From IMG/VR virus record IMGVR_UViG_3300024999_000226, positions 1-38,413 of that record: a stretch of 38,413 nucleotides of DNA, one strand, 5' to 3'. Positions 1-7,127 of this stretch are shown here, piece by piece; position 1 is the first letter of the stretch, and the number at the start of each line of letters is the position of its first letter. This stretch comes from a virus. The notes beneath the pieces were generated by a model. That model was given only the letters and a program-made list of their open reading frames with translations, ran no database searches and was not told where the DNA came from. Position numbers and translations under genes: made by a program.

Positions 1-567
1 GTTCTACTTTCCGCGCTTGTCGTTGACCTCCCGCGCGTTCGGGTCGGGGAAGCAGTAGAACGGGTCTCCACTCTCAAAATCGATCGCGCCAACACCCATC
101 AGCGCCTTCTGGTCAAACCCCATGTACCCGAAGCCAGTGCCGTAAAAATGCGCGTCGTAAATGTTTTCGGCCAATTGCATGAGCCAGTTACCCCGGTCCC
201 AATCGCTTGCCGCAACGTCCGAAAGAACCTTGGCGAACTCCATGTCAGATGGCTCTTGGGGCATGTACTCAAACCGCGGGCGGGCGTCCGTCAGAATGGG
301 AATAACGCTCTGAATGCTCTGAAAAATGAAGTTGATGACTTCAGAGTGCCGGTAGGAGGGGCGCTGCTCCTTCCACTGCTTGCCTCTGAACATCTTGTAG
401 TTATCGAGCCACTTCTCGTCGTATTTCTTGCGGTGTTTCTTGGCCTTGTCAAACAGCCCATTCACGAGCTTGATTGCCCGTTTCTCTTCGGCGTTTGGGG
501 CGTATCCCCCCGGCTGCGTGGACAGATCGGGCGCCTGGTGCTCTTGAAGCATTGGAATCTCAGCCAT
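1..567 (-). CDS. Portal protein, N-terminal part (continues at the other end of the contig)
   Basis: This is the first part of the phage portal, the dodecameric ring at the capsid vertex through which DNA passes. The start is ATG at 567, sharing one base with the TAA stop of the upstream zinc-ribbon gene. The reading frame meets a stop at 4..6 only because the first five bases of the contig differ from the copy near 38283..38287. From position 6 the sequence equals 38288..38413, and there the frame continues with Phe-Phe-Ile-Tyr. Joined to 37002..38413 the protein is about 615 residues, a usual size for a P22-like portal. The N-terminus is charged and helical (KKHRKKYDEKW), followed by a segment typical of portals around RGKQW and ILTDARPRFEY. 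Confidence 0.88.
6..131. repeat. Terminal direct repeat, left copy (contig circularity)
   Basis: These 126 bases are identical to 38288..38413 at the other end, and bases 1..5 do not match. An exact overlap of this size at contig ends is what a de Bruijn assembler leaves on a circular or circularly permuted genome. It could also reflect a real terminal repeat. Because the repeat lies inside the portal gene, the assembly explanation is far more likely. The unit genome is then about 38,282 bp. Confidence 0.9.
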
Positions 568-908
568 TAGTCGTCGCTCTCCCAGCGCTTTTTGCGCTTG
601 GCTTCTCGGTCTTCGCTAAATGTTTTGTGAATTGTGTCTGGCTTCTTGAAGTCGTTCCCGATCTCAACCAGTCCGCGGCGCTTGCAGATGTCGTCTTTGT
701 GAGCTTTGTTCTTCACCACGCACCCAAGCCCTGGGTTGTATTCTGCGTGCGTCACTGCAGCGCCAGAGAAGTAAACACGAGTCGGCACAAAGACGCGCTC
801 GGCTGGGGCGCCGTCGTGTGGGCAGAACTCGTTAACGTCGATGTCCTTCACAGACTTTACAACGTCGAACTTCTGCTCGCACTTTACACAGCGGTACTCG
901 TAGATCAT
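567..908 (-). CDS. FmdB-family zinc-ribbon protein
   Basis: This 113-residue protein opens with MIYEYRCVKCEQKFDVV and has a second Cys at EFCPHDG, the N-terminal zinc ribbon of the FmdB/CxxC regulatory family (Y-x-Y-x-C-x2-C-x3-F-x-V). The remainder is basic and ends in KRKKRWESDD. It lies between the large terminase and the portal, and its stop overlaps the portal ATG by one base (TAATG), so the two are probably co-translated. The start ATG at 908 has GAGGATCC just upstream. Its role is unknown. In this position it may help packaging or regulate late genes, which is inference. Confidence 0.75.
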   Translation of the reverse strand: MIYEYRCVKCEQKFDVVKSVKDIDVNEFCPHDGAPAERVFVPTRVYFSGAAVTHAEYNPGLGCVVKNKAHKDDICKRRGLVEIGNDFKKPDTIHKTFSEDREAKRKKRWESDD

Positions 909-926
909 GGGATCCTCGGTGCTCTG

Positions 927-966
927 CTGTAATTTGTAAGGGATTAAGTTTTAGATTCTGTAATTT
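927..966 (-). repeat. Tandem TAATTT/TAAGTT hexamer array (late-junction repeat 1)
   Basis: On the plus strand, TAATTT at 930, TAAGTT at 945 and TAATTT at 961 are spaced 15 and 16 nt, with CTGTAA framing the outer copies at 927 and 958. On the coding (minus) strand the unit reads AACTTA/AAATTA followed by CAG. The array begins at the TerL stop codon and ends about 20 nt before the FmdB start. The same arrangement recurs at four other late gene junctions. Confidence 0.6.
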
Positions 967-2284
967 ACGAAAAGCGCTCTTCGTCGCGCCGCTTGTAGCT
1001 GTTCTTGAGCTCGTCCAATCTATTCTTATACTTTTTACTCTGTCCTGCAACCTTTGGCGAGTGCTTTTCTTCCTTGCGGTAGGTCATCATCGTCAAGTAG
1101 CGGTCCACGTCCATGCAGTGGTTCGACTGATCCACCGGGTTTTGTTCTTTCGAGTTCTCGTCTGGCTTCAAGTCCTTGGCTTCTGGATAGTGGTAGGTTT
1201 CCCGCTCGTCCGCGCTGTGCGGGCAGTGCCCCTTGAATTCCTTGTACTTCCTGCTTTTCACCAGCTCGTAATGCAGATCGATGCCGCGGCGGATGTCGTT
1301 ATCGGCGCCCTCCGCGGGGCACCCGTTTCGATTCATCTCCTCGATGTATCCGGGCTGCGATGGGTCGCAGAAAAACCTCTGCACTCCGAACACCTGAATC
1401 TTTTGCTTCGCAACCTGGATGATGTCGGTAATCGTGAGCTTGTTTTTCACGAATTCGGACACTCCATAGTGCCGGCCGTCCGGTGTAATGGCCCTGATCT
1501 TGAGTGCGAACGGGTCGGGATAGTATCCCCAGTCGATGCCGCCGTAGTACCTCGTGCCCACCGGCAACTGAAACGGATCGACAAGGTTTTGCGGATCGTC
1601 CCAGCAGTCATAGACCAGCCCCTCCATGCGGTTCCACTCGCCGCCGTAAATCATGTTGAAGCGCCGGAGGTCCATCGTGGCACGTTTTTCCGCTAGTTTC
1701 TTGGGGTCGTGCAGTGAATGGTATGGATTTTCCCATGATGCGGCCGAGATGACTTCCAGATCTTCGGTTCGTCGCCCGGACTTCCACGGTTTGATGAGCT
1801 CGGTGTAGATCCAGTTCAGCGCGTAGGGTGATGTGGTCAGGTCGATACCGCACCCGCAGAAGTCGGCGCGGGCTTGCATGTTCTCCCAAAAGTAGAGGCG
1901 GTACTTTCCTGCCTCGTCACCCCATATGTGCTTTACGTTCGTAATGCCGACGATCGAGTCTGGGTCAGTCTCCGTTCGACAGTAGACCGTGCCGCCCGAG
2001 TGCATTTTAAAAACGTCGTCTTTCTTGTTGTAGACGCCATAGCCGTCCATGAGCCGCAGGAACGCCGGCATTGTGGATTGCATAAGCGTTTTATAGGTCG
2101 GTGCGGTGATGATGAAGTTGTCAGCGGGATCGGTGTACTGGTGGAGCTTCATCTTCATGCGAAGCCCACCCACTTGGGTCTTACCCCACTGGGTGCCGGT
2201 GCCTAAAAGCAGGATGCGCTTGGGCGTGAACAGCGCGCGCTCCTGGTTCTTACTGTGTGGGGTGAACTCTAGGGCGTCTGACAG
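965..2284 (-). CDS. terL: Terminase large subunit
   Basis: This is the packaging motor ATPase and nuclease. The frame runs upstream of the GTG at 2173 and there encodes the Walker A loop GTGTQWGKT (codons near 2190..2216) preceded by DALEFTPHSKNQ, the usual adenine-binding leader. Walker B is HIWGDEAG. The C-terminal RNase H-like nuclease has GIDWG, FFCDPS and a final Asp in MDVDRYL. No ATG, GTG or TTG occurs between the in-frame TAA at 2321..2323 and Walker A. I place the start at CTG 2284, giving MSDALEF, which makes about 439 residues, a normal TerL length. The start codon is the weak point; the identity is firm. Confidence 0.88.
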   Translation of the reverse strand: MSDALEFTPHSKNQERALFTPKRILLLGTGTQWGKTQVGGLRMKMKLHQYTDPADNFIITAPTYKTLMQSTMPAFLRLMDGYGVYNKKDDVFKMHSGGTVYCRTETDPDSIVGITNVKHIWGDEAGKYRLYFWENMQARADFCGCGIDLTTSPYALNWIYTELIKPWKSGRRTEDLEVISAASWENPYHSLHDPKKLAEKRATMDLRRFNMIYGGEWNRMEGLVYDCWDDPQNLVDPFQLPVGTRYYGGIDWGYYPDPFALKIRAITPDGRHYGVSEFVKNKLTITDIIQVAKQKIQVFGVQRFFCDPSQPGYIEEMNRNGCPAEGADNDIRRGIDLHYELVKSRKYKEFKGHCPHSADERETYHYPEAKDLKPDENSKEQNPVDQSNHCMDVDRYLTMMTYRKEEKHSPKVAGQSKKYKNRLDELKNSYKRRDEERFS

Positions 2285-2310
2285 GATACACGTCCGGCGT
2301 TTGAGGTGTC

Positions 2311-2335
2311 CTGTAAGTTGTTATTTCTGTAAGTT
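2311..2335 (-). repeat. Tandem CTGTAAGTT pair (late-junction repeat 2)
   Basis: Two exact copies of the nonamer CTGTAAGTT (2311..2319 and 2327..2335) lie 16 nt apart, between the stop of the 97-residue gene and the large terminase. On the coding strand they read AACTTACAG. The in-frame stop that bounds TerL upstream (2321..2323) lies inside the array. Confidence 0.6.
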
Positions 2336-2346
2336 AAGCGTGGGAG

Positions 2347-2640
2347 CTACCTCCGCATGCTGGCCGCCCTGAGTTCGTCCCACCACTTGTCTCTACCGTG
2401 TCTGGTGAAAGCCCATATATTAATTCTAGAAACAACAAACGCCCCCCACCGCTCGCCTCTATTCATGGCTCGGTAATATGCTCGTTTTCTTATTGGCCTG
2501 CTGCCTCCATCAAACGAAGGACCGGAAAAGGCGAGGAATGGCGGTCCTTTCTTCTTGGTCTCAGCATAATTAAGCCCATCCGCCTTGGGCGCCGAATGCC
2601 TATAATATCTTGGTGGCGGTGCCGGTTCGCACTTGTTCAT
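2347..2640 (-). CDS. Hypothetical protein between NeuB and TerL
   Basis: This 97-residue protein is not recognised. It is basic and aromatic-rich, with a proline stretch near the start (EPAPPPRYYRH) and Trp/Arg pairs toward the C-terminus (HGRDKWWDELRAASMRR). Its ATG overlaps the TGA of the NeuB-like gene (ATGA), so translation is probably coupled. No cysteine motif or membrane segment is visible. It may have travelled with the synthase gene or may be an ordinary packaging-region gene. Confidence 0.6.
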   Translation of the reverse strand: MNKCEPAPPPRYYRHSAPKADGLNYAETKKKGPPFLAFSGPSFDGGSRPIRKRAYYRAMNRGERWGAFVVSRINIWAFTRHGRDKWWDELRAASMRR

Positions 2641-3617
2641 ACATCCCCCGGCCCGATCCCATCGCCCGCGGCAATCGCTGCCTTGGCGGTCTTGCCGTGA
2701 ACCTGACCAACGGCAAACGGGCTTAACCCTTTTATGTCGTCCTTCAGGCTCCTGTAAATTCCGAAGTTCACGCCCTCCTGGAGCACATCACCGGGAGCAA
2801 TGTCTCGTGTTGCGATCAGCCTCCGGTTATGCCGGGATACCATGTCGTTTTCTTCGCCAGTATACCCAATGCGAGGAACTAGGCTACCTCGAACGGCCTG
2901 CACCATGGTCTTAAACTGGTCGACGTTAAGCGAGTGGTCCCGGTCTGGCGTGTCCACGTCTGGAATTGCTGTGAAGTGCTTCTCTATTACCGCCGCACCC
3001 TTAACCGCTGCGCGCCTTGGAATCTCCGCAATGTCCAGCGTGTGGTCTGAGAATCCAACCGGGCGCTTGAAGCGCTTGCGAAGCAGGCTCATCACCCGAA
3101 GGTCAACGTGCTTTGCCGGGTAGTTCGCTACGCAGTACATAAGCGTGGTCGGCGTGCTTCCGAGGTGGTCCAGCGCATAACCTATGTCGTGCCCTCCGTG
3201 CGCTCCGGTGGAGAGAATCACGGGCTTGCCGTAGCCGCGGAGCTTTTCTAAAATCCTGATGTGGCTCATCTCAGCTGACGCCACCTTGTGTCGGGTCACG
3301 AACGGATTCACGGCGTCGTACAGTTCCGGACTGAACGCTGAGCACATGAACTCAATCCCAACCGAGTCGGCCTTTTGTTTCAAGTGTGGGAGCCAGTCGA
3401 GGGGAAGCGCACCGTCAAGCTTCGGCACGGGGTGGACATTGCCGCCGTCGTCGTCCGCCATGTAGGTGTGTGCTAATCCGTGTCCATAAAGCGAATACCA
3501 ATTAAACGCCTGAAACTTCACCGCGTCCGCTCCCGCTGCCTTGGCCATCGCAATCGAGTGCCGGCAGTCGTTCAGGTCGCGCCAATTTGAGCCGCATTCG
3601 GCCACGATAAACGTCAT
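2637..3617 (-). CDS. neuB: NeuB-family nonulosonic acid synthase
   Basis: Members condense phosphoenolpyruvate with a 6-carbon N-acyl amino sugar to make a 9-carbon nonulosonic acid (sialic, legionaminic or pseudaminic). All family landmarks are present in 326 residues. They are IVAECGSNW at the N-terminus, AGADAVKFQAF, KVASAEMSHIRIL, KPVILSTGAH, YCVANYPA, VGFSDHT, VIEKHFT and DRDHSL of the TIM barrel. A C-terminal SAF domain follows (RLIATRDIAPGDVL, GLSPFAVGQ). The start ATG 3617 is chosen because AGGAGAACAA precedes it and it overlaps the small terminase stop (ATGA). It is thus translationally coupled into the packaging operon, between TerS and TerL. Which acid it makes cannot be read from sequence alone. 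Confidence 0.92.
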   Translation of the reverse strand: MTFIVAECGSNWRDLNDCRHSIAMAKAAGADAVKFQAFNWYSLYGHGLAHTYMADDDGGNVHPVPKLDGALPLDWLPHLKQKADSVGIEFMCSAFSPELYDAVNPFVTRHKVASAEMSHIRILEKLRGYGKPVILSTGAHGGHDIGYALDHLGSTPTTLMYCVANYPAKHVDLRVMSLLRKRFKRPVGFSDHTLDIAEIPRRAAVKGAAVIEKHFTAIPDVDTPDRDHSLNVDQFKTMVQAVRGSLVPRIGYTGEENDMVSRHNRRLIATRDIAPGDVLQEGVNFGIYRSLKDDIKGLSPFAVGQVHGKTAKAAIAAGDGIGPGDV

Positions 3618-4048
3618 TTGTTCTCCTGTAAGTCCTGCTCTGTTCCCAAAACAACCTCGGTTCCGTCCGACCGCTTGATGACACATGGCTTCGGGAAGTT
3701 GTGGTTGAGGTCCACGCTCTCCTTGAGCACTCCGAGCGTTTTTAAAATCGCCTTAGCTGACTGAAACGCCGAGCCGGCCATTCCGAACTCCTGCTTGTTG
3801 TCCATCATGAACTCGAGTGTATCTATCGCATTGGACATCAGGAGGTGGATCCGCTGGGTTCCGAGAGAGACAAGCGCCTTAGCCTCATCCGAGTTCAGAA
3901 CTTTTGACACCACTTGTCGAGAAACGCCGTATTCCTGCGCAATTTCCCCCGTGGTTTTCCCTTTCATGGCCTCGCCCATTATTGACTGGTTGCGTAATGC
4001 CTTACCATTTGAGTCTTTTTTTCGTCTAGTTTTGGTGCGTTTTGTCAT
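3614..4048 (-). CDS. terS: Terminase small subunit (HTH DNA-binding)
   Basis: This is a DNA-recognition subunit of the packaging motor. A basic N-terminus (TKRTKTRRKKD) is followed by a helix-turn-helix: MKGKTTGEIAQEYGVSRQVVSKVL. The rest is a helical stretch, with the C-terminus ending QDLQENK. Length is 144 residues from ATG 4048. The frame is open to a TTG at 4087, but a good -35/-10 pair overlaps that stretch, so transcripts would begin at about 4053 and ATG 4048 (or a later ATG) must be used. The assignment rests on the HTH, the size, and the position upstream of TerL. An unrelated HTH protein is possible. Confidence 0.65.
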   Translation of the reverse strand: MTKRTKTRRKKDSNGKALRNQSIMGEAMKGKTTGEIAQEYGVSRQVVSKVLNSDEAKALVSLGTQRIHLLMSNAIDTLEFMMDNKQEFGMAGSAFQSAKAILKTLGVLKESVDLNHNFPKPCVIKRSDGTEVVLGTEQDLQENK

Positions 4049-4059
4049 GCCTAAAACAC

Positions 4060-4087
4060 ATAATACCTTAGCTCGCATTCCGGTCAA
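4060..4087 (-). promoter_or_regulatory. Sigma-70-type promoter at the head of the late operon
   Basis: Read on the minus strand: TTGACC (4087..4082), a 16-nt spacer, then TATTAT (4065..4060). Each hexamer matches consensus in five of six positions. The predicted transcription start near 4053 leaves only about five nucleotides before the ATG at 4048, so the first late cistron would be nearly leaderless. It lies at the only sizeable gap between the small early genes and terS. Confidence 0.55.
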
Positions 4088-4134
4088 GAATAACCAGTAA
4101 TCCGGGCAGGTCCGCCACTACGCGCGGGGGAGGG

Positions 4135-4599
4135 TCATGCCTTCCCCCTCTCTTCGATGGCGCGGAGGGCTTCGCGGGCCACTTCTTGAATTGCCTTCAC
4201 CGCTTCCTCTTGAAACCGAACTACAGCGCCCTCTGTGTCGCCATCCTCGTCGTGTTTTAATGACAACCAGACTTCACCGCATTCGGAGTAAAACCGTAGC
4301 GCCTCCACCGCCCTCTCCGCCGTCTCCTTCCATCGGTCCCTCTGGTTCTCAAAGTCTGTAGCGAACTTACAAAGGTTCTCGTATTCCAACCTCCAGTCTT
4401 CGCACTCAGCTTCCTCGGCTTTCAAGTTTTCAATGACCAGTGCAATGTCCCCATCCCTGCTTTTCGCGCCCTCGGCGTATCCGGCAAGGAAGTCGTCGTA
4501 AGAATATCGCACCGGCTTGTCCCATGAGCGCCCGTTCTTCCACTTGTCCTTGGCGTACTTGCTGGCAGCCCTCTCCCTCGCCGCGCTTTGGTCAGTCAT
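4135..4599 (-). CDS. Hypothetical helical protein
   Basis: This 154-residue acidic, strongly helical protein has heptad-like Glu/Ala/Leu runs (IENLKAEEAECEDWRLEYENL, with a long helix to the C-terminus). No catalytic motif is recognised. ATG 4599 is preceded by GAGGGGTTTT and overlaps the end of the upstream gene by 8 nt. It is the last gene of the run of small early proteins. Confidence 0.7.
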   Translation of the reverse strand: MTDQSAARERAASKYAKDKWKNGRSWDKPVRYSYDDFLAGYAEGAKSRDGDIALVIENLKAEEAECEDWRLEYENLCKFATDFENQRDRWKETAERAVEALRFYSECGEVWLSLKHDEDGDTEGAVVRFQEEAVKAIQEVAREALRAIEERGKA

Positions 4600-4798
4600 A
4601 AAACCCCTCGAATATCATTTTAGTTCTGCCGCACTTCTTACATGTGGCGTTTGGAACGTCCTGCAGTCCGGTGGCGTCATTGCAATTTATGGTTTGGTCT
4701 GCCTTCACGAACTGGAAACAATTCACGCACACCGGGACGAACTGAGCGCCGTTGGCATATTGCACCCGCCGAGTGTTTTCATATTCACAGTCACTCAC
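4592..4798 (-). CDS. Small zinc-ribbon protein
   Basis: This 68-residue protein starts at GTG 4798 (GGGAG upstream). It has the paired knuckles VCVNCFQF and CKKCGRTKM, a four-cysteine zinc ribbon. It overlaps both neighbours by 8 nt, as expected for translational coupling. Function unknown. Confidence 0.7.
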   Translation of the reverse strand: MSDCEYENTRRVQYANGAQFVPVCVNCFQFVKADQTINCNDATGLQDVPNATCKKCGRTKMIFEGFYD

Positions 4799-5039
4799 CG
4801 GCTCCCCCTTTCTTGAGGGCTAAAATAGCAGTGCGGTTTTTGGATACGCAGTTGCCACATGTTCCGAGTGGATAGCATCCAACTGCATCAGCAGCCTCCT
4901 CTAACCCCCTGTCCCGCGCCGCAAGGAGCGCCGTAATCATCGCGTCCTTCACCTTCCAGACGTACCAGCCTTTTTCTCGGTTATAGGATTTCTCCAAAAC
5001 CTCACCGGCAAGTTTTGTTGCCCATGCCTTCTCGCTCAT
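4791..5039 (-). CDS. Hypothetical small protein with a C-terminal CxxC
   Basis: This 82-residue protein starts at ATG 5039, which has GGAGGACCAA in front and overlaps the upstream stop (ATGA). It begins MSEKAWATKLAGEVLEKSY and carries a helix rich in Ala/Arg (ALLAARDRGLEEAADAVG). Near the end it has CYPLGTCGNC, possibly a metal site. The N-terminal part resembles short phage proteins often found near replication genes, but I cannot name it. Confidence 0.65.
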   Translation of the reverse strand: MSEKAWATKLAGEVLEKSYNREKGWYVWKVKDAMITALLAARDRGLEEAADAVGCYPLGTCGNCVSKNRTAILALKKGGAGE

Positions 5040-5257
5040 TTGGTCCTCCATACCTTCCACCACTTTCTCTTTTGCTTGAAGTCCGGGCAGGTCGGGGAGG
5101 TGCGCCTTTTATAACAGCAAATACCTCCGTCACAGCCGGGTTCGCCTTTGACTAAATCCATGTTGCCGGGAATGGGCGCACAGCAATGGTGCTCTGATTG
5201 CCACGCGCCGTAGTTTTCCACCCTCCTATGCTCGCAGTCCTTGCAGAAGTGGGTCAT
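5036..5257 (-). CDS. Cysteine-rich small protein, MTHFCKDCEHR type (copy 1)
   Basis: This 73-residue protein starts at ATG 5257 after AGGAGAATACCC. The N-terminus MTHFCKDCEHRR recurs almost exactly in the gene at 5507..5827, and the DNA of that segment is also identical over 29 nt. Cysteines continue at HHCCAP, EPGCDGGICC and PTCPDF, and a basic/Trp tail (KRKWWKVWRTK) closes it. It is likely a metal-binding protein of unknown role. Confidence 0.65.
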   Translation of the reverse strand: MTHFCKDCEHRRVENYGAWQSEHHCCAPIPGNMDLVKGEPGCDGGICCYKRRTSPTCPDFKQKRKWWKVWRTK

Positions 5258-5514
5258 GGGTATTCTCCTATTCCTTCGCTCTTTGTTCTCTCGCACGACT
5301 GCCTGAAAATGTATTCCGCGCTGAACCCCGCTTTTTTCAAAAACCCCGACTCAATCACACCAAGGAGATTCAGTGTATTCTTTAGCTCCCGCAAAGCGCC
5401 TTTCGGGTCGGTCGTCGGACACTCCCGATAATTCCTGATGTGAAGCTCCCGCCATTTGGCGACTTCTTCGGCGGCAAACAGCCATGTTTGCGCAGTATCG
5501 CTTAGGTCACTCAT
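5254..5514 (-). CDS. Hypothetical small protein
   Basis: This 86-residue protein starts at ATG 5514 with AAGGACAG upstream. It looks mainly helical (AEEVAKWRELHIRNYREC, then LRELKNTLNLLG). It is coupled to both neighbours by short overlaps. Not recognised. Confidence 0.65.
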   Translation of the reverse strand: MSDLSDTAQTWLFAAEEVAKWRELHIRNYRECPTTDPKGALRELKNTLNLLGVIESGFLKKAGFSAEYIFRQSCERTKSEGIGEYP

Positions 5515-5827
5515 CTGTCCTTACCTCCGCGCTCTGCGCTGGTTTCTCTATCTCCTTTAGGACGCTGAATGCCTTACTTTCACATGGACAGTGGTCGCAC
5601 TCGCAAGGATCGGCGTTTGCAATTTCCTTTATCTTTGCCCTCATGCCTCTCGCCCTCGTCTTCCAGTCGTTGTACTTGGATTCATAGTCTTTTGCCCGAC
5701 TACGCCAATACGCTATCGTCTCCTCTGTGGTGCTCATACATCGCCCCCCTGATACTTGTTTGATGGGATTTCGTATGATGGTACCAGCCTTACACCTGTG
5801 CTCGCAGTCCTTGCAGAAGTGGGTCAT
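5507..5827 (-). CDS. Cysteine-rich small protein, MTHFCKDCEHR type (copy 2)
   Basis: This 106-residue protein starts at ATG 5827 (AAAGGGACCAA upstream, ATGA overlap with the previous gene). It begins MTHFCKDCEHRC like the gene at 5036..5257. The C-terminal two thirds is a coiled coil with a CECDHCPC cluster. An internal ATG (MSTTEET) preceded by AGGGGGG could be a second start. The gene may therefore be a fusion of the short cysteine leader with an older coiled-coil gene. Confidence 0.6.
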   Translation of the reverse strand: MTHFCKDCEHRCKAGTIIRNPIKQVSGGRCMSTTEETIAYWRSRAKDYESKYNDWKTRARGMRAKIKEIANADPCECDHCPCESKAFSVLKEIEKPAQSAEVRTDE

Positions 5828-6024
5828 TTGGTCCCTTTCTTTTTCATCCACCACGGTTTGAGTTTCTTCTCGATAATGGGTTCCTCTTTGGGTGGCTTGC
5901 TTTTATAGCTGTCCGCTTCAGTTACTCCGTCCCACACATACGAAAGGCAATCCACGTTGCACGTTTCCATGGTGCATCTCAGTGACCTACACGGCCTCTT
6001 GCAGCTTCTTTCACCCCAACTCAT
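5824..6024 (-). CDS. Hypothetical small Cys/Trp protein
   Basis: This 66-residue protein starts at ATG 6024, overlapping the upstream TGA (ATGA). Cysteines occur at RSCKRPC, LRCTMETC and VDCLSY. The end is basic (KKLKPWWMKKKGTK). A later ATG (METCNVDC) is an alternative start. Function unknown. Confidence 0.5.
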   Translation of the reverse strand: MSWGERSCKRPCRSLRCTMETCNVDCLSYVWDGVTEADSYKSKPPKEEPIIEKKLKPWWMKKKGTK

Positions 6025-6353
6025 GCGCCACCACACGGGCACTTGCCGTCAGCCGCTAATTCCGGGTCACAGCCCTTCTCCTCGGAGGAGGGTGCGCAGT
6101 CACGCAAGAACAAGCACGCGCCACAAACGTGCCCGACGGATAAATCACAGGTGCAGGACATGTCTAGTAGCTCTTCAGCAATCCTTAGCCTCTCCTGCGC
6201 CTCCCGTAACTCGATTACCTGTCCGTTCAGTGCCAGTTCGGATGCGGCGAGGGTGTCCAGCTTCTTGCGTAGCTCGCGATTCTCAGCCTCCTTCTCCTTA
6301 CACCCCGGGCACTGCGGGACGGTAAACGCTTCGTGTAATTCATTCTTTTCCAT
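6021..6353 (-). CDS. Coiled-coil protein with flanking cysteine motifs
   Basis: This 110-residue protein begins with CPGCKEKEAE and a coiled coil (ENRELRKKLDTL through EAQERLRIAEELL). It ends with a dense cysteine region (CTCDLSVGHVCGAC, KCPCGG). This CxxC-plus-coil form is common among uncharacterised small early phage proteins. GAGG lies a suitable distance before ATG 6353. Confidence 0.65.
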   Translation of the reverse strand: MEKNELHEAFTVPQCPGCKEKEAENRELRKKLDTLAASELALNGQVIELREAQERLRIAEELLDMSCTCDLSVGHVCGACLFLRDCAPSSEEKGCDPELAADGKCPCGGA

Positions 6354-6525
6354 GGGAACCTCGCCCTTCCTTCGTTGCGCTCTCCAAGTCCATTTCTTTT
6401 CCTTGAAGGAGTATTGCCTGACACGAGTCTTCCCACTTTAAGTCACAGTCTTCACACCCCACCTTGTTGCAGGTTTCGGTAATCACAACCCGTAGCCGCT
6501 CTCTGATTTCATCAAGTTCGCTCAT
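6340..6525 (-). CDS. Hypothetical small protein with CxxC
   Basis: This 61-residue protein starts at ATG 6525 after AAGGGGAGCGT. It is helical (SELDEIRERLRVV) followed by CNKVGCEDCDLKW, a possible metal knuckle. Overlaps the next gene by 14 nt. Function unknown. Confidence 0.6.
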   Translation of the reverse strand: MSELDEIRERLRVVITETCNKVGCEDCDLKWEDSCQAILLQGKEMDLESATKEGRGSHGKE

Positions 6526-6567
6526 ACGCTCCCCTTCGTTGCGCTCTCCGCGAGGCTCCAGTAGGCG

Positions 6568-6810
6568 TCAATCCTTGCGCTGAATGCTGAGCATTCCGTC
6601 CTTATCGCGCGTGACTATGTAGTGAGTAAGGCAGTCCTCCGCTAAACTTACCTGCCGTTTCAGCTTCGCAGCCTCGGCCCTTGCGGATTCGAGTGCCTCC
6701 AAAGTTTCACCGCAATACAACTGCAGCGCGAGAATCTGCCCCATCCCCATCTCACTCGGTGCCATACACAATAGTTCCTCCACCTTCGGGCGGGGTTGGT
6801 GGGAGGTCAT
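6568..6810 (-). CDS. Hypothetical helical small protein
   Basis: This 80-residue protein starts at ATG 6810 after a strong GGGAGGATTCCAA and overlaps the upstream stop (ATGA). Its centre is a long helix (GETLEALESARAEAAKLKRQVSLAEDCL). Not recognised. Confidence 0.65.
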   Translation of the reverse strand: MTSHQPRPKVEELLCMAPSEMGMGQILALQLYCGETLEALESARAEAAKLKRQVSLAEDCLTHYIVTRDKDGMLSIQRKD

Positions 6811-7085
6811 TTGGAATCCTCCCAGAACGGCAGTGCGATAGCCTCGGGAACCGTCTCCAGTTCAGTGTCCAGAACGGACAGGCGCTGCCCCAGCTCCTCA
6901 ATTGCATAGCGGATATAATCCAATACTTCCTTCTGGCGCTTGTTCAAGTCATCACCGCTCGTGCCCCAGAGTGCTTCGTCAATCTCGTTGCAAAACGTCT
7001 GCATGATGCCAAACATCGCGGCGAGCGAGTTGGAATCGCACTCCAGCTTGATCTTACCGCCCTCTGTGTTCCATCTAGTTTCCAT
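6807..7085 (-). CDS. Hypothetical small protein
   Basis: This 92-residue protein starts from the ATG at 7085, which is better spaced from AGAGG than the ATG at 7091. It is acidic and helical (LNKRQKEVLDYIRYAIEELGQRL), has one Cys in each of two spots, and has no recognised domain. Confidence 0.6.
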   Translation of the reverse strand: METRWNTEGGKIKLECDSNSLAAMFGIMQTFCNEIDEALWGTSGDDLNKRQKEVLDYIRYAIEELGQRLSVLDTELETVPEAIALPFWEDSK

Positions 7086-7127
7086 ACTCATCCTCTCTAC
7101 TCCTCTCTCTCGGGCGCTTGGCCGGGG

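Noticed and set aside
1-6. Stop codon truncating the portal
   Set aside because: It arises from the five unmatched terminal bases; the other copy reads through.
2311-2335. CTGTAAGT looking like splice donor sites
   Set aside because: This is a phage genome; repeats are intergenic and no intron structure is seen.
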